Part shown: positions 57,957 to 64,000 of the stretch, in pieces | Layout of the letters: each line of letters opens with the position of its first letter | How positions within the stretch are numbered: the stretch's first letter is position 1 | Assembly (NCBI RefSeq): GCF_013395055.1 | Contig: NZ_CP058349.1 | Span: forward strand, 1,488,001-1,552,000 | Origin: Pseudomonas sp. ABC1 | GTDB taxonomy: Bacteria; Pseudomonadota; Gammaproteobacteria; Pseudomonadales; Pseudomonadaceae | DNA length: 64,000 nt | Direction: 5' to 3' | Position numbers and translations under genes: made by a program | Notes under the pieces: generated by a model | What the model was told of the DNA's origin: nothing | The model's input: only the letters and a program-made list of their open reading frames with translations | The model's database searches: none

Positions 57957-58208
57957 TCAGGCAGCAGCCTTGGCAGCTTCCTTCAGCAGCTGAGCAACGC
58001 GCTCAGACGGCTGCGCGCCCTGACCCAGCCAGTAGTTGGCGCGCTCCTGGTCGACGGACAGCTTGACTTCAGCACCGGCGGCGATCGGGTTGAAGAAACC
58101 GATGCGCTCTACGAAACGGCCATCACGGGCGTTGCGGCTGTCAGTGACGGTCAGGTGATAGAAAGGGCGCTTCTTGGAGCCGCCACGAGCGAGACGAATA
58201 GTTACCAT
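57957..58208 (-). CDS. rpsP: 30S ribosomal protein S16
   Basis: 83 residues from MVTIRLARGGSKKRPFYHL, the usual S16 start and length. First gene of the rpsP-rimM-trmD-rplS operon. Confidence 0.98.
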   Translation of the reverse strand: MVTIRLARGGSKKRPFYHLTVTDSRNARDGRFVERIGFFNPIAAGAEVKLSVDQERANYWLGQGAQPSERVAQLLKEAAKAAA

Positions 58209-58288
58209 GCGGACATCGTTCCTGTAGGTAGTCTGTGCTTGGCCCATGCCAAACGAACACAAGGGCCAGCAGGCCCGAAAGGCGGCAT

Positions 58289-58316
58289 AGTTTAAGGATA
58301 AACGCAGGAATTGCAA
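58289..58316 (-). promoter_or_regulatory. Probable sigma-70 promoter of the rpsP operon
   Basis: On the minus strand TTGCAA (58311-58316) and TAAACT (58289-58294) are spaced by 16 nt; the start would be about 70 nt before rpsP. Confidence 0.5.
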
Positions 58317-58343
58317 ATGCTTTAGCAGTTGCCGGCTTGATCA

Positions 58344-58378
58344 GGCCGTGGCTTGCCCCAGTGGATCAAGCCACGGCC
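58344..58378. repeat. 12-bp GC-rich inverted repeat after the DUF2333 gene
   Basis: GGCCGTGGCTTG (58344-58355) pairs perfectly with CAAGCCACGGCC (58367-58378). It lies downstream of the DUF2333 stop and could end its transcript, although no T-run follows. Confidence 0.5.
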
Positions 58379-58416
58379 GCGCGTACTTGCAACCGCTACG
58401 CCGCCGGAGCCTGAGC

Positions 58417-59478
58417 CTAGCCCTGCGACAGCAGGTTGCGCAGGTCGATGATGGCGGCGTTGGCACGGGAGATGTAGTTGGCCATGACCAGCGAGTGGTT
58501 GGCCAGCACACCGTAACCACTGCCATTCAGGACCATCGGGCTCCAGAGCGTCTCCTGGGCGGCTTCCAGCTCACGAATGATCTGGCGCACGCTGATCGTG
58601 GCGTTCTTCTTGGCCAGCACATCGGCGAAATCGACCTCGACCGCACGCAGGAAATGCGACAGCGCCCAGGCCTGCCCTCTCGCCTCGTAGAAGACATTGT
58701 CGATCTGCATCCATGGCGTTTCGACACGTTCTTCCTTGACCTTGGGCACGATCCCGCTGCGCTCCTGCTCCGGTGCGATATCGGTATCCAGTCGCACACG
58801 ACCGACACTCGCCGACAGGCGCTGTGACAACGACCCCAGGCGGGTCGCCACATCCCCCAACCAGTTGTTCAGGTTATCGGCCCGCGTATGGAACTGCGCC
58901 TGTGGCTCCGGCGCGCCCAGGCGTGCCAGGTAGCGGTCCAGGCCCTGGATGGCCGCGCCATACTCGGACTCGGCGGCGGGCAGCGCCCAGCTGCGGTGGT
59001 CGAAGTTGAACAGCGGCTCGCTCTTGGAGAGATCCGGATCCTCCGTCGACTGCGACTGGGAGCGGGCGAAGTCCTTGCGCAGCGCTCGGCTCAGGTCGCG
59101 CACCTGTACCAGCACGCCGTATTCCCAGCTTGGCATGTTGTCGAGCCATACGCCGGGCGGCGTCACGTCGTTGCTCAGGTAACCACCCGGCTTGTCCAGC
59201 AGGGTGGACGCCACGCGCTTGAGCGTCACGGCGGTGGTATAGCCGCTGACCAGTTGATGCTCCTTCGCCAGTGCGGCCTCGCGAGCACTCTGCTTCACCG
59301 GAAACGGATCGGGCTCGAGGCTCCAGTACCAGCCGACGAACAGCGCCAGCAGCAAATAAACGCCCAGCACGATGGCCAGGACCCGCCACAGGACGCGGCG
59401 CCCTGAATGAGCAGGCGCCGCCGTGCCCGACGCCGAGGATCGGCCCGAAAGGCCCAAGCGATTCTTCCAGTCCAGCAT
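58417..59478 (-). CDS. DUF2333 family membrane protein
   Basis: 353 residues. A cytosolic N-terminus (1-28), one transmembrane helix (about 29-51, VLWRVLAIVLGVYLLLALFV) and a large periplasmic domain with conserved stretches such as GGYLSNDVTPPGVWLDNMPSWEYGV (in two pieces) and IRELEAAQETLWSPMVLNGSG. The whole length fits DUF2333, a family without known function that I recall near a chemoreceptor in P. aeruginosa too. Confidence 0.85.
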   Translation of the reverse strand: MLDWKNRLGLSGRSSASGTAAPAHSGRRVLWRVLAIVLGVYLLLALFVGWYWSLEPDPFPVKQSAREAALAKEHQLVSGYTTAVTLKRVASTLLDKPGGYLSNDVTPPGVWLDNMPSWEYGVLVQVRDLSRALRKDFARSQSQSTEDPDLSKSEPLFNFDHRSWALPAAESEYGAAIQGLDRYLARLGAPEPQAQFHTRADNLNNWLGDVATRLGSLSQRLSASVGRVRLDTDIAPEQERSGIVPKVKEERVETPWMQIDNVFYEARGQAWALSHFLRAVEVDFADVLAKKNATISVRQIIRELEAAQETLWSPMVLNGSGYGVLANHSLVMANYISRANAAIIDLRNLLSQG

Positions 59479-59582
59479 GATAGGTATGTCCTTTCCGTTG
59501 CTTCAGGATTCTGACCGCAACCGTCCCTGTACGTTGCAGCCAGCAGGTCGCCACTATAACGCAGCGGGCCTGGCAAGGCCGC

Positions 59583-59619
59583 TCCTCTCCCAAGCCCTCT
59601 CCCGCAAGCCAGAGAGGAG
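59583..59619 (-). repeat. Degenerate, inverted copy of the CCCTCTCCC repeat (copy 3)
   Basis: Read on the minus strand: CCTCTCTGGCTTGCGGG then AGAGGGCTTGGGAGAGG, matching the elements at 21866 and 55161 with a damaged left arm. It lies in the 248-nt gap between DUF2333 and the chemoreceptor. Confidence 0.65.
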
Positions 59620-59726
59620 GCAAAGAGTGCGCCCCCCATGAGGGTCCTGACGAACGGGCTGCCGTCACGCGACTGAAATCAAAGTGCCATAAGGTTTCAG
59701 CCTCTCGGTTTTCACACGAGGCCGGC

Positions 59727-61676
59727 ATGCGCCTGAAGTCGCTTACTACACTCAACACCCTGTTGCTGCTCGCCGTCTGCCTTGCCCTCGGGGCAACGCT
59801 GTGGTGGTCGGAGCGCGCACTGGAACGCCCTTACCTGCTGATGAGCCGCTACCTGGGGCTGTCGCAACAGTTCCAGCATGGCGTTGCCAGCAATATCCAG
59901 GCGTACCTGAGCCACGGCGATGCCGTGCGCCACAGTCACGCCCTGAAAGCGCTGGAAGAACTCGATGGCGGCCTGGACGACCTGCCGACGCAACTGGCCG
60001 ACACGCTGCGACCCAGCCTGGTCGACCTGCACAGTTTCACTGCCGGCGACCTGCTGGCCGCCGGCAAGCTGGCCGGCGATCCCCAGGGGCTGTTGCTACA
60101 GTCCGAGCGCGAACTGGCGGCGGCACTCGAACAATTGGCGCGCTATGCCAACAAAGGCAACGGCAGCGCCTACCTCTCCCCGCTGTTCAGCGCCAGCCAG
60201 AACCTGCTCCGACTGAGCCATGCGCGCAGCCAGTTGATCAGCAGTGGCCGGGACACCCTGTACAAGGAAATAGAGCAAGCCCTGCAGACACTCGATGCCG
60301 AAGCGAAAAAGATCGAGCGCCTGCCACTGCTGGGTGTGACCGAAGAACGCAAGAGCGATCCCTTCGCCGACCTGCTCGGACTACAGAGCGAAGCTGCCGA
60401 ACAACCCGCCCAGGACCGGGGCACCGCACTCAAGCGGGAGCTGACCAGCCTGCTCGCCCGCTACCCGGCCGAACTGCAACGCACCCGCGAACTCATCCAG
60501 CAACGCAGCGAACTGATGAAGGCCAGCAGTGACCGCACCGAAGCCCTGCAACAGGCCCTGACGGCGCTGGAGCCTGCGGTGCGCGCCGAGCACGCACGCA
60601 TCCAGAAAGAGGTCCGCATCATCCAGGCCAGCATCATTGCCCTGATCCTGCTGATCGCCCTCGCCATCGACCGCCTGCAACGCCGGCTGACCCGCGCCAT
60701 GGAACGCCTGGCACCGACCCTTGGCGCCTGGGCCGAGGGCAACTTCAGCCAACCGGCTCGCATCGAGAGTCGCACGCTCGAACTGCAGGACATCGAAGCC
60801 TCGGTAAACCGACTGCGGGACTACCTGCTGCAACTGGTCGGCACCCTGCGCGACCAGGCACGCGACGTGGCCGACAGCAGCCATCGCCTGAGCGAAACCA
60901 GCTCGGCCCTGCACCAGGGCGCCAGCCATCAGTCGGCCGATACCGCGCTGATTCGCGACTCCCTGGGCGAGCTTGAAGCCACCATCCAGCAGGTCACCGA
61001 AGGCAGCGCGGAAGCCGCCACGGCCAGCCGCACCGCGGGCAACGCCATCACGCAAGGCCAGCAGGTCATCGGGCAAAGCCTGCAGGGCCTGCATGCACTG
61101 GTCAGCGAAGTACAGGACAACGCCCTGGCCATCGAGCACCTGGCCAATGAAACCACCACCATCGGCAATGTACTGAGCGTGATCGGGTCGATTGCCGAAC
61201 AGACCAACCTGCTGGCACTGAACGCCGCCATCGAAGCGGCACGCGCCGGCAGCCATGGGCGTGGCTTCGCCGTCGTGGCCGACGAGGTACGCTCCCTGGC
61301 ACAACGCACCAGCGGCGCGACGGGAGAAATCCAGCGGCTGATCGAAACGCTGCAACTGGCGGCGCGCAAGTCCGTACAGGCCATGCGCAGCCAGGTCAGC
61401 CATGCCGAGGAAACGGCACGCCTGGCCGAGTCAGCCGAAGGCGCCCTCGACGAAATCGTCGCCTCGATCGACACCATCGGCAGCATGAGCGAACGCATCG
61501 CCCAGACCACTGCCAAGCAGCATGAGGCGGTCAGCGAGATTCGCCGTCACAGCGAACGCATCCACCAGCAAGGCAGCAGCAGCCTCGAACACATCGAAAG
61601 CAACCGCCAGCAAAGCGACCAGTTGCTGAAACTGGGCCGCGAGCTGGACAAGGCTACACAGACGTTCTGCCTGTAA
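59727..61676 (+). CDS. Methyl-accepting chemotaxis protein
   Basis: 649 residues. First transmembrane helix at about 10-28, an all-helical periplasmic sensor of about 270 residues (about 30-300), second transmembrane helix near 300-315 (IIALILLIALAI), a HAMP-like segment and the cytoplasmic signalling domain with the invariant tip IAEQTNLLALNAAIEAARAG and GFAVVADEVRSLAQRT. No C-terminal CheR-binding pentapeptide of the xWxxF type is present. Its start and neighbour recall P. aeruginosa CtpL (phosphate chemotaxis), but that is from memory. Confidence 0.93.
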   Translation: MRLKSLTTLNTLLLLAVCLALGATLWWSERALERPYLLMSRYLGLSQQFQHGVASNIQAYLSHGDAVRHSHALKALEELDGGLDDLPTQLADTLRPSLVDLHSFTAGDLLAAGKLAGDPQGLLLQSERELAAALEQLARYANKGNGSAYLSPLFSASQNLLRLSHARSQLISSGRDTLYKEIEQALQTLDAEAKKIERLPLLGVTEERKSDPFADLLGLQSEAAEQPAQDRGTALKRELTSLLARYPAELQRTRELIQQRSELMKASSDRTEALQQALTALEPAVRAEHARIQKEVRIIQASIIALILLIALAIDRLQRRLTRAMERLAPTLGAWAEGNFSQPARIESRTLELQDIEASVNRLRDYLLQLVGTLRDQARDVADSSHRLSETSSALHQGASHQSADTALIRDSLGELEATIQQVTEGSAEAATASRTAGNAITQGQQVIGQSLQGLHALVSEVQDNALAIEHLANETTTIGNVLSVIGSIAEQTNLLALNAAIEAARAGSHGRGFAVVADEVRSLAQRTSGATGEIQRLIETLQLAARKSVQAMRSQVSHAEETARLAESAEGALDEIVASIDTIGSMSERIAQTTAKQHEAVSEIRRHSERIHQQGSSSLEHIESNRQQSDQLLKLGRELDKATQTFCL

Positions 61677-61715
61677 GGTACAGGGCTGGCGCCGCATTGG
61701 CAGCGCGGCAACGGA

Positions 61716-61736
61716 GCCAGCGAAACAATCGCTGGC
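61716..61736. terminator. Hairpin between the convergent chemoreceptor and TolC-like genes
   Basis: GCCAGCGA (61716-61723) pairs with TCGCTGGC (61729-61736) around AACAA. It lies between the two stop codons; no T-run. Confidence 0.5.
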
Positions 61737-61752
61737 CCCGCACCATGGACTG

Positions 61753-63228
61753 TCAGCGTCCCCAGTTGGCCTCACTGCTCAGCAGTGCGGAAGCGATGGT
61801 TTCAACATTGGCATCCGGAAGCTCCGGAGGCAGCAGGTCGGTACCCGCGCTCACATACAACTGGGCATAGGCATTGCGCAGCTCGGCATAGGACAAATCG
61901 CGCTTGAGCTGGGTCTGCAGGTTATTCAACTCGCCCTGAATCAACTCCAGCTCACCGATATTCTGCGTCTGGTAGCGGTTGCGCAATTGCTCGGCGATCT
62001 CGCCATCGAGAGCGGCCAGTTCTTCACTGGTGTTGAACTGGCGCACGGCTTCACTGTAGTTGGCGTTGGCCACATACAGTTGGGCCAGAACCGCCATGGA
62101 CATGGCTTGGCGACGCGCGGCCGCAACGTCCTCACCGGCTTCGGCAACCTTGATGGCCGCAGGCGCAGACAGCACGTTGAACAGGTTCCAGGTGACTTTC
62201 ACACCATAGTCAGCCCAGCTCTGGTTAGTCAGGAAGGAGTTGCTGTCGTAGTGACCACCCGCGGAGAACTCCAACCCTGGCAACAGACGCAGCATGGCCT
62301 TGCGGGTTTCTGCGGCACTGATACGAGCCTGATAATCCTGCTCGCGCAACTCCGGACGGCTGCTCAGGGCCTGCTGCTCCAGCTTGGCGAAGTCGGCCTT
62401 GAACTCAGGTACCGCATAGCCCTCTTCAGGCGCCAGCGTGAAATTCGTGTTCAAGGGCAGGTTGATCAGCGCCGCCAGTTCGGTCTTGGCCAGCGATAAG
62501 GCACGGCGTTGCTCTTCCAACTGACGGGTCGCCTCGATCAAGGCACGCTGATAGCTCAACGTCTGCACCGGGTCACCGACACGCTGCGCAGCCATGTTCT
62601 GGCTGTTCTCGCGCGCCTGGTGAATGCGCCCCATCAGGCTGTCGATCTGAGTCAGCAGGCGCTGTGCCGCTACCGCACGCCAGTACGCCGAACGTACGTC
62701 CTGGGTGATGGTGTGGATCACCTTGCGCTTGCGTTCTTCGAGGATCAGGCGCTGGTCCGACTGCTGTTTGGCACTGACGTAGCTGACACCGAAATCCAGG
62801 ACATTCCATACCATGGTCAGGTCGGCGACATCCCGGCTGCGGTCCTGGGAGGTCGAGGGTTCCAGGGATTGCGTGCCAGTCCGAATACTTTCACTGCTGG
62901 AAGCACTCGTGTTGCTTCGCCCGGCATAGCCTGCTTCCACCGCCATGCGCGGCAGCATGTCATAACGCGCCAGGTCGATCTGACGCTTGGCCAGCGCCTC
63001 TTCCATCACCTTGAGGCGCGCCTCGAGGTTGTACTTCACGGCACGGGCCATGGCCTGATGCAATGTCAGGGGGCCACTGAGCGGCTCCTGATCCTTGAAC
63101 ATGGTCGCCAAGTCTGTGCGCGCACGTTCCTCGCTGACACTGCGGTCAATTGGCTGACTGGTAACCGCGCAACCACTGATTGCCAGCGCAAGCAGGCTGA
63201 TACCGAAAAACTTCTGGCTCTTTTTCAT
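61753..63228 (-). CDS. TolC-family outer-membrane efflux/secretion lipoprotein
   Basis: 491 residues. The lipoprotein signal ends in ISGC (lipidation at C20). Two repeated outer-membrane-efflux domains (about 55-250 and 255-465) show the heptad-rich helices of TolC trimers. It follows by 49 nt, on the same strand, the end of a large Ig-repeat surface protein, so a type I secretion role (exporting the adhesin, as LapE does for LapA) is the best guess; a drug-efflux outer-membrane channel is the alternative. Confidence 0.88.
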   Translation of the reverse strand: MKKSQKFFGISLLALAISGCAVTSQPIDRSVSEERARTDLATMFKDQEPLSGPLTLHQAMARAVKYNLEARLKVMEEALAKRQIDLARYDMLPRMAVEAGYAGRSNTSASSSESIRTGTQSLEPSTSQDRSRDVADLTMVWNVLDFGVSYVSAKQQSDQRLILEERKRKVIHTITQDVRSAYWRAVAAQRLLTQIDSLMGRIHQARENSQNMAAQRVGDPVQTLSYQRALIEATRQLEEQRRALSLAKTELAALINLPLNTNFTLAPEEGYAVPEFKADFAKLEQQALSSRPELREQDYQARISAAETRKAMLRLLPGLEFSAGGHYDSNSFLTNQSWADYGVKVTWNLFNVLSAPAAIKVAEAGEDVAAARRQAMSMAVLAQLYVANANYSEAVRQFNTSEELAALDGEIAEQLRNRYQTQNIGELELIQGELNNLQTQLKRDLSYAELRNAYAQLYVSAGTDLLPPELPDANVETIASALLSSEANWGR

Positions 63229-63277
63229 CCCTGGCCGCCCCCAAGTACGGCTCGATCATTCAAAGGTGTGCTGTATT

Positions 63278-64000
63278 TCATGTGCGCTGTCCGATCTGTG
63301 CCGACTGAGCCAGAGCCATGGCCAACTCGCGTACATGACGCTGGTCGGCTTCGTTGATTTGCTGCAGTTGCTGCCCGAAGGTGGGTGTACCAAACACGCC
63401 GCGCAGGCCATGGTTGATGTCCGCCGGCCGCCACTGACCGCCGTTGAACACGTTCATTTCGCTCACACCCGGGACGTCATGGCTGAAGATCGTCGACAGC
63501 GTGCTGCTACCGAAGCCCCCGCCAAGGCCGGCACTGCTGTCGCTGCTGCCGAAGACCTGGGCGATGAAGCTTGGCGCGCTGCTGGCGTTGCCGAGGAAGA
63601 TGGTACCCAGCGGCTGGATATCGCCGCCGGTGGTACGCACTTCGAACAACGAGCCGGGGACTAGCGGCGATACGCCGTTGTCGGCCACCAGGGTCGGAAC
63701 TTGTGGCTGAACCATGCTTGGCAGCGGCTCGGCGACAGTCTGTGCTGGGTTGATCCGGTAGTTCAGGTCGCCGACGTCCAAGACCTGCACGGCCTGCGCC
63801 GCGCTGCTCAGGCTGGTCGCCAGCGCGTTGCCGGCGCCATCCTGGATGCCGCTGTTCAGCGGGTTCAGGCTCAATTGCAGGGTGCCCTGGCCACGCAGGG
63901 CGCCCACCACTATGCGGTAGGTGGTGGCGTCGATGCGCTGCACCGATTGCACCGTGCCGCTGGCGCTGCTGGTACCGAGAACGCTGAAGTCGGCGGCGTC
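63278..64000 (-). CDS. C-terminal part of a large Ig-like-repeat surface protein
   Basis: Open to the right edge, so only the last 240 residues are seen. The first ~75 visible residues (DATTYRIVVGALRGQGTLQLSL, in two pieces, then GIQDGAGNAL) match the bacterial Ig-like repeat of giant adhesins, where each repeat ends DAAGNA. A Gly/Ser-rich stretch and an uncharged C-terminus (HVRELAMALAQSAQ) follow. No RTX nonapeptides are visible in this part. The gene is probably co-transcribed with the TolC-like gene downstream. Confidence 0.75.
   Translation of the reverse strand, partial: DAADFSVLGTSSASGTVQSVQRIDATTYRIVVGALRGQGTLQLSLNPLNSGIQDGAGNALATSLSSAAQAVQVLDVGDLNYRINPAQTVAEPLPSMVQPQVPTLVADNGVSPLVPGSLFEVRTTGGDIQPLGTIFLGNASSAPSFIAQVFGSSDSSAGLGGGFGSSTLSTIFSHDVPGVSEMNVFNGGQWRPADINHGLRGVFGTPTFGQQLQQINEADQRHVRELAMALAQSAQIGQRT

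Overview
The window is a high-GC gammaproteobacterial chromosome segment, almost certainly from a Pseudomonas species. This rests on gene content and local order: pilMNOPQ-aroK-aroB-damX-gltB-gltD divergent from ponA, mutL-amiB-tsaE-nnr, rpoH-ftsX-ftsE-ftsY, rpsP-rimM-trmD-rplS-xerD-dsbC-hom-thrC, and Pseudomonas-type features such as DUF2790 and FecI/FecR/TonB-receptor cassettes. Most of it is conserved housekeeping DNA. No tRNA, rRNA, insertion sequence, prophage or CRISPR array was seen.

Layout. 1-5.7 kb: 5'-truncated view of a membrane GGDEF protein, a coiled-coil membrane protein, an orphan response regulator, a DUF3298-type lipoprotein, and thiC with a TPP riboswitch. 5.7-14.2 kb: an accessory iron island made of two consecutive cell-surface-signalling cassettes (ECF sigma, FecR-type anti-sigma, TonB-dependent receptor with STN signalling domain), each headed by a nearly identical Fur-box-like palindrome. 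The first receptor is frameshifted by an extra copy of an 8-bp tandem repeat. The second has a high-GC signalling domain joined to an AT-rich barrel. 14.2-14.6 kb: a repeat-rich intergenic region. 14.6-24.1 kb: mutL, amiB, tsaE, nnr, queG, nfi, a MORN-repeat/C13-peptidase lipoprotein and a Rossmann-fold oxidoreductase. 24.1-37.6 kb: gltBD, damX, aroBK and pilMNOPQ, with an unusually short pilQ. 37.8-42.8 kb: ponA, a heavy-metal-type two-component system and a DUF2790 protein. 43-51.4 kb: rpoH, ftsXEY, a pair of M16 peptidase-like proteins, rsmD and a 2H phosphoesterase. 51.4-58.3 kb: thrC, hom, dsbC, xerD, rplS, trmD, rimM and rpsP. 58.4-64 kb: a DUF2333 protein, a chemoreceptor, a TolC-family lipoprotein and the C-terminal end of a large Ig-like-repeat surface protein running off the edge.

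How the genes fit together. The iron island should sense an extracellular iron source or siderophore: the receptor STN domain signals through FecR to the sigma factor, which switches on the receptor gene, with Fur repressing under iron sufficiency. The pil operon supplies the type IV pilus alignment complex and secretin and runs into the shikimate genes aroK and aroB. The rpsP and ftsYEX groups are ordinary translation, division and targeting operons. The TolC-like protein beside an Ig-repeat protein suggests type I export of a large adhesin.

The most noteworthy observations are the repeat-mediated receptor frameshift (possible phase switch), the mosaic receptor, the MORN/C13 lipoprotein and the AMIN-less PilQ. 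I saw no clearly new multi-gene system. Functions are read from sequence motifs and remembered family knowledge; no database search was run.
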